Shown here piece after piece: positions 44,744 to 56,327 of a DNA stretch of 64,000 bases. Numbering within the stretch: position 1 is the first letter of the stretch; the number at the start of each line of letters is the position of its first letter. This DNA is from Euphorbia lathyris (lineage: Eukaryota; Streptophyta; Magnoliopsida; Malpighiales; Euphorbiaceae). A program made the position numbers and the translations under genes. Under the pieces are notes generated by a model. That model was not told where the DNA came from. It did not search any database and saw only the letters and a program-made list of their open reading frames with translations. The DNA lies in the NCBI RefSeq assembly GCF_963576675.1, contig NC_088914.1, forward strand, positions 14,053,001-14,117,000. The letters run 5' to 3'.

Positions 44744-46212
44744 TGTTGAAACACCTTTCCAACTTGATTTTGATTTGACAAAATTATTTAAGTTAATCCA
44801 TGATTAAGATAATTAAATTTAAGTGCTTTGATTTAATTGTGCTAATGTGTTTGCTCAATGTTAAGTATAAAAATATTTATAAGAACAGGAATCAAGTTAG
44901 ACAGAACATAGTCAGCATGATAACATAGCACATGCTGACTAAAGAATGACTCAGTACGAAAGAAGGAAAGTCTTCTTCAGGACCAAAGCTTGCAGAACGA
45001 AGCTGACCATAGAAGCTGAGTGAAAAGCAACTCCACATAAAAGAAGAGAAGTCTTCTTCAGAACGAAGCTGACCATGGAAGCTGAGTGAAAGGCAACTCA
45101 GCATCGGAATTGGCAACAATCAAAGACAACGGCTATCAAAGCCATGCTGAATGATTTCAGGACAACACCAATGATCCGTTTACTAAAAGACAAGATCCGA
45201 CAACTATCTGCACCAATAATAGAAACCTTGGAATTACGCAAAAGTTAATTTCGAGATGCATGGGTCAAATGTCCTCTGGCTAAAAGACGAAAACTGCACA
45301 AGAAGACAAACCTGCGAGAAAAAGACAACCCTGGTGCCTGCGGAATTTAGACGATAGGATTGGCCTGCAAATCTGAAGCTGACCAGAACATGTCGCAAGG
45401 AAAAAGCCGTTTGAATCCAACGGATAATTCCAGATTCAAATCATTTCTGCTTCAGACCTCAACTATAAAAGGACAAGTACACTTCTTAGATCTTTTGCCG
45501 AAATACAAGAGATAGCAAGCATACAAAAAGCACATCAAAACAAGAAAAAGATCTTACACCAAATTTCCAATTCTGTGTAAAAGCTAGAGTGATTTTTGTA
45601 ATCATCTAAAGTGTTCTTTGTGTGAAAAAGAACAATTCTGTATCAATTGTAAAGTGAGAGAGCTGTGCTGAGTACTCGGTTTTAAGTACTCAGTGGTAGA
45701 GAAATCTAGGTGTTCGGTTATAGCACTTAGTAGGAGTTGAGTAGACAAATAGAGGATGATACTCTTGCATATTCAACTGCCTTGTAAACGGTTTGTGCTC
45801 TACCTTTATAGAGCTCAGTATTGGATTTAAAAAGCTCGGAGGGTTTCTGGGGACTAGACGTAGGCGGAGAGGCCGAACCAGGATAAGTCGTGCTGAGTAA
45901 TTTCTAACTCTCTCTCAATATATATATGTATGTGTTGCTTATTATATTTACTCAGTATATAAATTATTTAAGATGACACTGAGTAAATTAGAGTGCTGAG
46001 TTGGAAGCTGACCACAAAAGTGTCATTTCTCAACTCACAAGTAAAACAGCTCTAGTCAGTATCTGACTAAAACTGTCTTACGCCTCACTCGGTCGTGCTG
46101 ACCAGAGCTGAGTTGTAAAACTCAAAGAATTATATTAAGTCAGTATAATTAAAACGAAAAAATTATATTAGTTCCTAACCCCCCCCTTGGAACTAATCAC
46201 ACGGGACCAACA
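44744..46212 (+). repeat. 3' LTR of the Sirevirus-like element (1,469 bp)
   Basis: Begins TGTTGAAAC and ends ACCAACA, so termini are inverted (TGTTG/CAACA). CtataaaaGG at about 45465 is a fair TATA box. An internal imperfect repeat 'gaagctgagtgaaaagcaactc' occurs at about 45012 and 45076. Confidence 0.8.
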
Positions 46213-47194
46213 ATATTCTCATTACGAGAAATGTACCAGAACACATTGTCCACACCATTGCCTCCATTGAAAAGGAATTTCCTATTCACAATTTGGGGAA
46301 AGCTGAATACTTCTTGGGCATTGAAATACAATACTCGAAGGAGGGCATTCACTTATGCCAGGCTAAATATGCATCGGACATCCTTGATCGGGTCAAGATG
46401 ATTGATTCTAAACCCATTTCAACACCAATGGCCATTACTCCTTCTTTGTCTAAGAGTCTTGGCACCAGTCTCCCCTCTAGTGATGAATACAGAAGCATTG
46501 TAGGTGCTCTTCAGTATCTTCTTCGACCAGACATTGTGTTTGCAGTAAATAAACTCTATCAGTTCCTTTATTGCCCCACGGATGAGCATTGGAAAGGTGT
46601 CAAACATGTATTATGGTATTTGCAAGGTACCATGGCATTCGGTATTACCATGTCCACGAAACCAGTTGATCATGTTCACTATTACTTTGATAGTGATTGG
46701 GGTGGTGTTATCGTCGTAATTTATAGCATTTTTAGTATTTAATTACTAGTTATTTTGTACCATTTTAATAAATTTTAATAATAGTTTTTGTATATTTTCT
46801 TTATTTTATGTATCTAAGCCAATTTGTGTGTTTTCTAGGCACTTTCGCAATGTTTTCGGCACAAATAACCAAGTCGGGGCTTAAGGCGGCAACTCGGGAG
46901 TAAAAGGGACCAGAAAAAAGGAGTTTTAGTGACACCCAGCGTGCACTTCGTGTCACGTCCGTGTCTAAATTTTTAGAATTTATATCTTGATATTAATATA
47001 TATTATAATTATTGGGTATATGATATTAATTTGGTGTTATAGAAAAAGTTTGGAGTTAATTTGATGGTTTTAGGTGTAAATTAAAAGTTTAGAATAATTT
47101 TTAAAAGATTATATAAAGATGGAGGATCAAATGGGATATTCACCAAGTTTGATATATATATATCTCAAATTCGTAGCGGTGTAGGCGGTGATGT

Positions 47195-47195
<1 letters not shown>

Positions 47196-47233
<38 letters not shown>
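47196..47233. repeat. (TA)n microsatellite
   Basis: About 18 TA units in the left chromovirus LTR; the right LTR has only about 5 at the same place (48726-48737), showing recent slippage. Confidence 0.9.
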
Positions 47234-47235
<2 letters not shown>

Positions 47236-48477
47236 TTTTCTTTTCTTTTTCTTTTTCTGGTTCATCAATTTTCTCTGAACAGTTTCTCCACCGTTTCTTT
47301 GATTTACGAAGATTCGACCGTCCGAATCACTCGAAATTTAAAACATAGCATCCTTATGCATAGTTCTAAGTCCTAACCGAAGAGTTTTTGAGTTTCGGAA
47401 ATGTTTGGAAGGAAAACGTCTTAGACAGAATTTAGAGAAGAATCGATCGGGTCAATTAGTAGCCAAGGTAAGTAACTATCAACTATATTTTAAGTTTTAT
47501 GTATATAGATATATATATATATAATCAAAGAATTTTCAGACAGTGATATTTAAGGTTATGCAGGAATTTTGTAAAATTGGGATTTTTCACGATTTTGCAT
47601 TTTATTGTGAAATTATGGTTCAAATGAAGCTATTGACTATGCTTCTATGTGAGATATTTATTGACTTTTATGGGTGTAAAGATATTATTTGGAGTTTGGA
47701 GAAGTAAAAAAAAAACATTGATTGTCGTAATTTAGGTACTCTATCTTTCTTGATTATATAGTTTGGAGAAACGATTAGAGTTTATTTGGTTGGATTGATG
47801 GTATACATAGTGGTGAAAAAAATAGCATGTTAGCTTAATTGATTTGAAGGAGTTAAATGGAGAATTATAAGAGTGATGGTGATGTTGATGCTAATGATTG
47901 AAGATTATAATATAAATAATGATTGGAGTGAAAAATTATAGATATAAGTATTATTATTATGATGAAGTAAGATTATATGCTGATGCAAATCATTATTCGA
48001 ATTATTTGAAGTTTAAGAAAAATATAATATCATACATATTAGCGGTTCAAAAGTGATATTTTTGAAGTCTGTAGAACTTGGAGATAGGTGAAATATATTT
48101 GATATATATGCAATTGATGAAATCAATTGTGATTTAAATCTATTAAAGTGAGATTTGGTTTAGTGATAAGAAGATATGAATATAAAGTGTATCATATCAT
48201 ATAAAATTGAATATATGATATTTGAAGTTTTATTGTGGATTTATTGGTGATGGAATTACTAGGTTGACGTTTAGAGTTACTAAGAGTTATATTTAAATGA
48301 TTGTTACAGTAATGTGGATATGGATAAATCATGGAGTTCATGGAGGGAAACAATAGAATTTGTGGTCTTATGATGATTATGAGGAATCTTGATAAATTGA
48401 AAATGGTTTCGGAAGGAACTTAAGATAGACTAGAGAATATGAATTTCGAGGACGAAATTTCTTAAGGTGGGGAGAAT

Positions 48478-50037
48478 TGTCACGTCCGTGTCTAAATTTC
48501 TAGAATTTATATCTTGATATTAATATATATTATAATTATTGGGTATACGATATTAATTTGGTGTTATAGGAAAAGTTTGAAGTTAATTTGATGGTTTTAG
48601 GTGTAAATTAAAAGTTTAGAATAATTTTTAAAAGATTATATAAAGATGGATGATCAAATGGGATATTCGCCAAGTTTGAGATATATATCTCAAATTCGTA
48701 GCGGTGTAGGCGGTGATGTTTGATAATATATATATATTCTTTTCTTTTCTTTTCCTTTTTCTGGTTCATCAATTTTCTCTGAACCGTTTCTTTGATTTAC
48801 GGAGATTCGACCGTCCGAATCACTCGAAATTTAAAACATAGCATCCTTATGCATAGTTCTAAGTCCTAACCGAAGAGTTTTTGAGTTTCGGAAATGTTTG
48901 GAAGGAAAACGTTTTAGACAGAATTTAGAGAAGAATCGATCGGGTCAATTAGTAGCCAAGGTAAGTAACTATCAACTATATTTTAAGTTTTATGTATATA
49001 GATATATATATCATCAAAGAATTTTCAGACAGTGATATTTAAGGTTATGCAGGAATTTTGTAAAATTGGGATTTTTCACGATTTTGCATTTTATTGTGAA
49101 ATTATGGTTCAAATGAAGCTATTGACTATGCTTCTACGTGAATTTCAGATTTTACTTGATTATGTTGATTTAAGGCTTGATTTGGTTGATTTATATATAT
49201 ACATATATGTTTTTGGTTTCAATGTATATATATATTGAATAAAATAAATTTGATGATTTCTTACGAATTGTTTTTGGATTGAGAAATCTGTTGTGGTGAT
49301 TGTTGTTATTATTTTGGATTGAAGTCCAAATATGATTTTTATGAGTTGTGATATTTCGAAACATTAAATGGTTTTGTCCATCTAGGATTGCCCGGGGTAG
49401 GAGTTGTATTTGTAAGACCATACCTAATGGCGGTATGGCCAGAGTGAACGGTTGGTAGTCCTAACTGTTAGGCAAGGAACGAGATATAAATGAGATATCT
49501 CGATATTGTTATGATTGATGTTATGATCTACACGGGTGGAATTCGAGGATGGATACACACATACACAACTTGGATTTTATGAACTTAAGTTTTGAGTATA
49601 TTTTATAAGGTTTTGATGATTATATGATAAACTTAAGTTTTGAGTATATTTTATACGGTTTTGATGATTATATTATAAACTTAAGTTTTGAGTATATTTT
49701 ATAAGGTTTTGATTAAATCTCTTTATAAATGTATATATGTAGCTATGTTAAGTAAAGTTGGTTTTTATAGTTGATAATTTCTTACCGAGATTTTTGTCTC
49801 ACGTTTTTAAATGTTTTAATGTTTTTAGGTGAGACAGTACAAGATATAGAGAAGGTTACCGACCGATTAGGCGAGGTTTGGAAGTTGACTGCTTATTGTT
49901 AGCATTATGATTAGAACTTTGGTATTGCAATTGTAATTAAATGATATTGGGATAAATTGGAGACTCCTAAGTATTGATTATGATCTTCCTATTTCACGTC
50001 CGATGCCGATTGAGGTCGTTTAGGGTCGGGTGTGACA
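48478..50037 (+). repeat. 3' LTR of the chromovirus-like element (1,560 bp)
   Basis: Termini TGTCACG and TGTGACA are inverted. It carries a minisatellite at 49577-49713 with three copies of a 52-bp unit around 'aacttaagttttgagtatat'. Confidence 0.85.
49577..49713. repeat. Three-copy 52-bp minisatellite in the chromovirus LTR
   Basis: The phrase 'gaacttaagttttgagtata' plus 'ttttataaggttttgatgat' repeats three times with few changes. Confidence 0.85.
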
Positions 50038-50988
50038 GTTCGTCGCGGATAGGTGCTGTAAGATAAAGTCCAATTGTTCACACTAGGACAGATTTGACAC
50101 ATTTTCGTATTTTCAACTTATCACCCTCATACGGACTCGGATTGAGGAAATTCAAAATGCGTTGGAAAGCTAAGAGAAAGATGAACAAATGACTAGCAAT
50201 AATCATCTCCAAATTCGAAGTGCATCAGGCCCATAAAATTATCCAAAGTTGATGAATATGTTGAAGCCTAAGATTCCTTTCACACCTTTACACATTTCAA
50301 CTCCTAAATTATTAAAATATTCCACTATGCTCTCTTAAATGCTAAATTCAGATGATAAGGGAGTGGAAGGCCATAAGTATGACTTGGTCTTTGGAATTAT
50401 GTGTGTCATTTTACTATAAAAGGAGGTCTTGGGTGCCATTTGAAGACACACCAAGCTTAGACTTAATTCCTCCCTCTATAATGTTATTTTACTGATTTTT
50501 CTCCTTAAAAATCAGTTGTTTGTGTTGTTGTTATTGTTGTTAAAGTGTTGTTTGTGCAAAAATTCATCTAATAAAAGTAAGTTTCAAGTTGCCGAAGAAG
50601 TTCGTTCGACAATCGTCATCATGGTTTCTTCTAAACTTTAATCTCTTTTATTAATATGAATTCTATTATCTATCTTTCTAAGGTGTGTTTTAATCTAATC
50701 ATGGGATAAAACCCCCTTAACTAAGGCTAAAAGTGGATCTTAACTTTAATTATATGGTAATTACATTTAACCTATTTAAGTTATCTTTATCCTTTTTAAG
50801 AACTAACTTATGATTCTTAATGCTTGTAGGAGATGGGCCAACTCTCTACTTGAATATAATTAATCGTTTATATTGACCGTAATTAAATTGATTAATCGAA
50901 ATTCATAAGTTTGACCTAATGACCATTTAGTATGGCTTATTGGTTTTCCAAGGTTTTTCATGAATCTTATTACAAATCTTAGATTTAT

Positions 50989-51262
50989 TACTTGAGCCGG
51001 ACTAAGGGAAAGTAATAAATCGAAGGTTGGAACTAAGAAAACTTAATGCTTCTTTGGATTAATTACTTGAGCCGGACCAAGGGAAAGTAATTAATCGAAA
51101 GTTTAGAACTAATTACTCGAGCGGTTTTTCTTGAATCTTAAGTAATCACTTTAGCCGGACCAAGGTAAAGTAGGTTAAAAAGGTTTATATTAATAAAATT
51201 TAATGCTTCTTTTGATTAATTACTTTAGTCGGACCAAGGGAAAGTAATTAGTTGAGAGTTTA
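50989..51262. repeat. Four diverged repeats in the Athila-like solo LTR
   Basis: The phrase 'attacttgagccggaccaag' followed by 'ggaaagtaattaatcgaa' recurs four times with 10-20 percent change, in the part of the LTR downstream of the TATA box. Confidence 0.75.
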
Positions 51263-51585
51263 GAACCAATCTCGCGAACTAATAGTTAATAAGAAAGAAT
51301 CGCCATCTTAAAAAGGATAAAACAACTTAAAAGGGGTTAAGTATTATTACCAAGCAAAGAGGTTAAGTGAAGCTAGAAGACTTAGTTTCTTTCATTATAA
51401 GTATTCTTTTATCTAATTTTGTACAATTTTCATCTCACTTGTTAATTAAAGTCTTAACTTGGTTGTCCAACAAACTCTACCTTTTGATTGTTTAAATAAT
51501 AGATAGTAACCAAAATGATTAGTACTTATAATCACCATCCTCGTGGGAACGATACTCTACTTTCACTTTATTACTTGATAACGAC

Positions 51586-52940
51586 GGGTAAATTTCATCA
51601 ATGGTGTACAACCTTTGACCTATTTCACACTTTGGTGTACAACCTTCAATTTGTCTCACTAATATATATGAACTTATAGGTGACCTCCCACTTTGGTGTA
51701 TGGCCGGTTAAAATGACCGGTCAACGTCAGTCAACGCGCCACGTCATCTTTTTTTACATCTCTCCAATTTAAAACATGGGACCCCTAAATTTGAATTGTC
51801 TAAAATACCCTTATTACTTTACCCATATCCTTCCATTTCTTCGTCTTCTTCCCTCCATTTCTTTCTCTCTCTAACCCCTCTCTCTCTCTCTCCAAAAAAA
51901 TTCAGATTTTATCTTCATCTCTCTAACACAAAGATGTCCATACTTGTAACTAACAAAACCTCTCTCTAGTTACAAAAACCAAATTGAGAAATCTGAAACC
52001 ACAAAATCATTCATTAACATTAACAACCAAACAATCTCAACTCTCAGTCCCCAATCTAAGCTTTTCAATTTCATAGCCAAACTTTTTAGCATTTGTTGAG
52101 CAGCATTTAAGAAAGAACATGCCTTTTCATTAAGACATGATCGGTTACGCCTTTGACATCGACTCACCCAACACCGAAAGACCCATTTTCTTATTTTCAA
52201 GAGCAAATACGAAATACCCATTTGAGATTTCGTTGAAATGAGACCAAAAATTTATCTTTTTGGTGATTTTATAACTGAAGAATCCTTTGCTGATGGAGGT
52301 TGGGGTGCTTCTTTGACTAACCATTTCAATCGCACGGTATGCAATTTCTTTTACTTCTTTTGAAATTATTGTGCGATCAAGAATAAAAAAGATTGAATTA
52401 TTATTAATGGGTATTGACTTGATTTTCAGGTGGATGTGGTGCTGAGAGGATATAATGGGTACAATACAGAGATGATGAATTGAGGAGGGTGCTAAAGTAA
52501 AAGCTTTGGCTTTGTTGATGATTAGAGGAGGAACAAGAGACGTTGAATTGAAATATTCAGAAGGAACAGCTATATTTGTTTATTATGATTTTAATTTTCA
52601 GGAATGAAATGTTTGGAATTTAGATTCTGATTTGAAAATAATCATGAAACTCCATTAATCTCATTATAGAAGAGAGAGAAAGAAATAGAGGAAAGAAGAT
52701 GAAGGGATAAAGGGTAGGGGTATAGGGGTAATTTCATATTAGATGGTCAAATTTTGATTTTTTGACCAGTCAAACTGCCGACGTGGCACGTTGACTTCGC
52801 GTTGACCGGTCATTTTTACCCGATGTACACCACAGTGTCCGGTCATCTATAAGGTCGTACATATTAGTGAGACAAATTGAAGGTTGTACACCAAAGTGTG
52901 AAATGGAGCAAAGGTTGTACACCATTGATGAAATTTACCC
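51586..52940. mobile_element. Non-autonomous Mutator-like element (Pack-MULE), 1,355 bp
   Basis: Terminal inverted repeats of about 170 bp start GGGTAAATTTCATCAATGG and are roughly 85-90 percent alike. A 10-bp duplication TGATAACGAC flanks it (51576-51585 and 52941-52950), the length expected for Mutator-like transposases. The interior has no transposase and carries a piece of a plant GDSL-esterase gene with its intron, plus unidentified sequence. Confidence 0.9.
52238..52468 (+). pseudogene. Captured 5' fragment of a GDSL esterase/lipase gene (two exon parts and an intron)
   Basis: Exon 1 (52238-52336) reads MRPKIYLFGDFITEESFADG then GWGASLTNHFNRT. A GT-AG intron (52337-52429) follows, and exon 2 (from 52430) gives VDVVLRGYNGYNT before similarity stops near 52468. 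This is the N-terminus of the isoamyl-acetate-hydrolysing/CPRD49-like GDSL family, with block I GDS and the downstream RGY.GYNT block. The catalytic Ser is replaced by Phe (codon 52268-52270), so the fragment could not be a working esterase. Retention of the intron shows DNA-level capture, not reverse transcription. The next 150 bp (to about 52607) is open in places but I do not recognise it. Confidence 0.82.
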
Positions 52941-53453
52941 TGATAACGACTAAGGTACACTTGCCTTCACGTGCACGTATACATAAAACGCGCATCAGGT
53001 GGGTGTCCTGATAATAGAAGGTCTATGGGCGCCTTTTGTGTTTACCTTGGCAAGAGCATCATCTCGTGGCAAACTCGCAAACAACCAACGATCGCTTGCT
53101 CATCCACCAAAATTGAATATAAAGCAGTCGCAAATGCCACTGCGGAGCTGCTTTGGATTCGCACTCTGTTGGCAGACTTGGGATTTCTGATTCCCACACC
53201 AGTGCAACTATGGTGTGACAATGTGGGTGCTATCTACCTCACTTCTGATCATGTGTTTCATGCATGGACAAAACACATTGAGCTTGATTATCACTTTGTT
53301 CGCGAACAAGTCACCAACGGTTTTCTTAGTGTTCGCTTCATTCCGGCTGATGATCATGTTGCTTGAAATTCTCACCAAGTTGCTACCTAGCTCTCGGTTA
53401 ACTATGCTTTGTTCCCGACTACTTGTTCAAGATAGGCATTGGCTTGCGGGGAG

Positions 53454-53687
53454 TGTTAGAGATAATATTCTCTATTATCTTTACTTATCTTCAGGATAAT
53501 TCTAACCTATTCTAAATAGAGTTATACTTGTATTATTAGATTAAATAGAGTTATATTTGTATTACTAGTCTAAGTAATGTAGTAGGTTTATATCTCCGGT
53601 GATATATATACTTGTGATTAATAGAAACCCTAATTGAGGGAATTAATTCATTCAATCTCTCTCCCTAATTATTCTGCAATATCAACA
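53454..53687 (+). repeat. 3' LTR of the copia element (234 bp)
   Basis: Starts TGTTAGAGATAAT and ends ATATCAACA, preceded by the purine-rich tract GCTTGCGGGGAG. 'gatatatata' at about 53600 is a possible TATA box. Short LTRs are usual for small plant copia elements. Confidence 0.85.
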
Positions 53688-53999
53688 ATATCTTACAAAA
53701 CTTGTTCAAGGATTACATAGTGAATTGAATTGATAAAGTTTTTGGGAAGGATACTATCCCTCCATATTTTTTGTTTTTTTATTTTCAGATTTTACTTCTC
53801 TTCTATTTTTGCTGTGTATTTTACCATGTATTGACATATCCTTTTACATGTTTTTCTGTTTCGAAATATTTTAATTATTTTTATAATTGTTCATCTTGTT
53901 GTTATATAATGGAACCATGGGTACATAGTTAATTGTATTTTTTTACTAAAGATTTTTTCAAATTGACATAACCGGAAAACGAACCTTAAATCTCTCCGA
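53688..53999. other. AT-rich spacer between the copia LTR and the LINE
   Basis: No coding or repeat signal that I can support; several T-runs. Confidence 0.5.
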
Positions 54000-55566
54000 A
54001 GACCGTCCTTACCAAAAGGGAGATCGCAGACAAGATGTTGGAGATATAAGTATCCCTCACGATATGATAAATCGTGATTGCATGTGGAGAATTCAAAAGG
54101 GTGAAATCAAAATAGCATTAAATAAAATGAGATTGAAGAAAGCAATGAGACCTGATGGCATCCCTATTGAGATTTGGAGATGTTTGGGAGAGAGAGGAAT
54201 CAAATGGTTGACGAGGTTCTTCAACAAAATTTGGAGACACAATAAGATGCCATCAGAATGGAGGAAAAGTATCATAATCCCTTTGTATAAGAACAAAGGT
54301 GATGTCCAAGATTGTGTCAACTATCGAGGAATCAAATTAATGAGTCACACTATGAAACTTTGGGAGCGAGTGATCGAACAAAGGCTAAGGAAGAAAGTGA
54401 AGATCTCGGAAAACCAGTTTGGCTTTATGCCGGAAAGATCAACTATGGAAGCCATCCATCTAATGAGACAATTAATGGAGCACTATCGAAATAAGAAGAA
54501 AGATTTGCATATGGTTTTCATTGACTTAGAGAAGGCATATGATAAGGTACCAAGGGAAGTACTTTGGTGGGCCTTAATAAGAAAAGGCAATTTTATGGAA
54601 ATATATTGACATCATAAAGGACATGTATGAAGGAGCATGCATGAGTGTACGTACTAGTGTTGGGAAGACTGAAGAGTTCCCTATTACGATTGGAGTGCAT
54701 CAAGATTCTGCACTAAGCCCATTTCTTTTTGCCATCGTTATGGATGAAATAACGAGTTCACTTCAAGATGGCATACCATGGTGCATATTGTTTGCAGATG
54801 ATACTGCGTTGGTTGATGAGACGAAAGAAGGTGTGGAGAGGAAGTTGGAACTATGGAGACAAACTTTAGAATCTAGAGGCTTTAAGTTGAACCGAAGTAA
54901 GACAGGATATTTGGAGTGTAAGTTTAGCAACGATAGGAGTAGGGAGGTAGGGACAATCACCCTAGATGGGAGAGTTGTTCAGGCCTCAGAGTGCTTCCGG
55001 TATTTAGGATCTATTATCCAAACGGATGGAGAAGTAGATGGGGATGTTGCTCATAGGATTAAATCTGGTTGGGTGAAGTGGAAGAGTGCTACGAGTTTCC
55101 TTTATGACCCCGACATGCCTAATAGATTGAAGGGAAAATTCTACCACACGATAATCAGACCAACATTGTTATACGGTACGGAGTGTTGGGCAGTGAAACA
55201 CTGGTGAGTAATGAAATAATTAGGACAAAAGTAGGGGTTACATCTATTGAAAATAAAATGAGGGAAAACCGACTAAGGTGGTTTGGCCATGTAAGACGAA
55301 GAGCGCTTGATGCGCCCGTTAGGAGGACTGAAGAGTGGCAAAGGGATGTAGTGGTGAGGGGTAGGGGTAGACCTAAGAAAACTTGGAGGAGGGTGATCGA
55401 GAGTGATATGAGTTTATTAGGGATTGAGGAGAATATGGTAGTGGATAGGACAGAGTGGAGGGAGAAAATTTGTGTCGCTGATACGACTTGATTGCACAGT
55501 TTCATATGATGGTTCATATTAGCCGATCCCGAATCATTTCGGGACTAAGACTTTGTTGTTGTTGTT
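54000..55566 (+). mobile_element. 5'-truncated RTE-clade LINE
   Basis: Reverse transcriptase coding sequence followed by a short 3' region that ends in a stem-loop CCCGAA-TCAT-TTCGGG (55528-55543), 'gactaagac' and TTGTTGTTGTTTG. That 3' signature is typical of plant RTE LINEs. The endonuclease part is absent and the 5' boundary is approximate. A target duplication was not identified. Confidence 0.85.
54064..55491 (+). pseudogene. LINE reverse transcriptase (RTE), two frameshifts
   Basis: Three overlapping frames: 54064-54609, 54623-55207 and 55183-55491. The first has the fingers/palm with [51 protein letters not shown] and the first catalytic Asp in [17 protein letters not shown]. The second has GVHQDSALSPFLFAIVMDE and the active site LFADDTALVDET. 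The third has the C-terminal [17 protein letters not shown] and [18 protein letters not shown]. Frame changes near 54590 and 55195 inactivate it, and a short piece seems missing at the second. The protein would prime DNA synthesis at the target site. The usual phrase has G where this copy has an altered residue in MRPDG. Confidence 0.9.
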
Positions 55567-56327
55567 TGATTTAAAAATTTTGAACATATATTATTTTTTC
55601 TAGAAAGGAAAGAGTTTTAAATTATTACTCTACTATACAGCTTATTTAGAGATGATAAGAAAATTGTTGTGACAAATCAGTTAAGAATCTTAATTTCTGT
55701 GTATAGTCATGCATTGTTGTCACATAAAGGCATCGGCGGAGCCAGAAATTCACATCCAGGAGGGCTAATTTTTCAAAGTCCAGCTCTGACGGGTTGGGAA
55801 CTTTTTTTAATCTCCAGCACGTAAAACTTCGTCGTTTGGTGTGTTGGTTAAAACATTTGAAAATGTCATGTGAAAAAATAAACACATTTAATTTTCTATA
55901 GGTTAAACATTAATTTTTTAAAAATTATATATTTTTTTAATTGTTAGTTATAGTTTATTTTCATTAAACAAAATGCTAAATTGCATGTAGTAATTACGGA
56001 AAATTTAAATTAGAGTTTAACCCTTTTATATATATTATGTTGAAATTTGTTTTAACATTTTTGTTTTGAAAAATTAGTACCTATATAAACATATATATAA
56101 GAATCAGTATATATATAGTTTCAAAAAAAAAAAAAAATCAGTATATATATCAACATTTTTGTTTAAAATCCTAAATGGTCCATATAACCTATTTTAATAA
56201 TTAAGGCCCATATAACATCATCTCTACGCCTAGCCCATTGGGTTGGGCACAACATCTTGAGAAGGAGATGTTAAGGTTTCTTTCTCATTTTCCGTTAAGG
56301 TGAAAGAATGGGGTGCTAATTTCTTGG
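55567..56327. other. AT-rich intergenic DNA
   Basis: No coding signal. A short duplication 'atcagtatatatat' flanks an oligo-A run near 56104-56150, possibly a retroposed A-tail. Confidence 0.5.

Larger units (their letters stand above)
43208..46212 (+). mobile_element. 3' part of a Sirevirus-like Ty1/copia element
   Basis: It contains the end of an extra ORF, a non-coding stretch with several oligo-G words, a purine tract AAAATGGGGGAG (44731-44742) and a 3' LTR. Gag and pol are missing from the window: the element is cut at 43208 by E3. Extra ORF after pol plus this purine-tract style are Sirevirus traits. It sits inside another copia element immediately after the RT active-site region. Confidence 0.7.
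46951..50037 (+). mobile_element. Collapsed Ty3/gypsy (chromovirus-like) element
   Basis: A complete right LTR (48478-50037, TGTCAC to GTGACA), a truncated left LTR (46951-47652) and only 825 bp of interior remain. The interior ends with the phrase 'gaatttcgaggacgaaattt' and purine tract AAGGTGGGGAGA, which is characteristic of chromovirus pol ends. Flanks are CTTCG and GTTCG, a 5-bp duplication with one mismatch. No coding domain is left. Confidence 0.8.
46706..52997 (+). mobile_element. Athila-like solo LTR (about 1.84 kb net) with two nested insertions
   Basis: Starts TGTTATCGTCG and ends CGCGCATCA, flanked by GGTGG (46701-46705 and 52998-53002). Its end 'ttattacttgataacgac..ggtacact' resembles the E3-family LTR end (42590-42620), so it is a distant relative. 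Own sequence: 46706-46950, 50038-51585, 52951-52997. TATA is at 50415-50421. A chromovirus sits at 46951-50037 and a Pack-MULE at 51586-52940. Confidence 0.85.
46215..53366 (+). pseudogene. pol: copia RT C-terminus and RNase H, interrupted
   Basis: Part one (46215-46705) begins ILITRNVPEH, the sequence normally right after the RT active-site Asp pair, and goes on with LGKAEYFLGIE, CQAKYASDIL and SIVGALQYLLRPDI to the RNase H start DSDWGG. Part two (after the GGTGG duplication) continues in the same frame with CPDNRRSMGAFCVYLG, SWQTRKQPTIACSSTKIEYKA, the RNase H Glu region, and KHIELDYHFVREQV. A frameshift near 53360 breaks the final ILTKLLPSSRL segment. The first RNase H Asp (DSDWGG) and the STKIEY Glu are kept. 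The enzyme would copy element RNA to DNA. RT fingers, integrase and Gag are not in the window. Confidence 0.9.
46213..53687 (+). mobile_element. 3' part of a Ty1/copia element, split by an Athila-like solo LTR
   Basis: RT and RNase H coding sequence (46215-46705, then 52998-53366), a short 3' untranslated stretch and a 234-bp LTR (53454-53687). The 5' part is missing, cut by the Sirevirus-like insertion. ATATT follows the Sirevirus LTR; its partner is not in view. Confidence 0.85.

Noticed and set aside
51970..52221. 83-aa minus-strand ORF in the Pack-MULE
   Set aside because: It could be captured host sequence but I recognise no family, so I did not call a gene.
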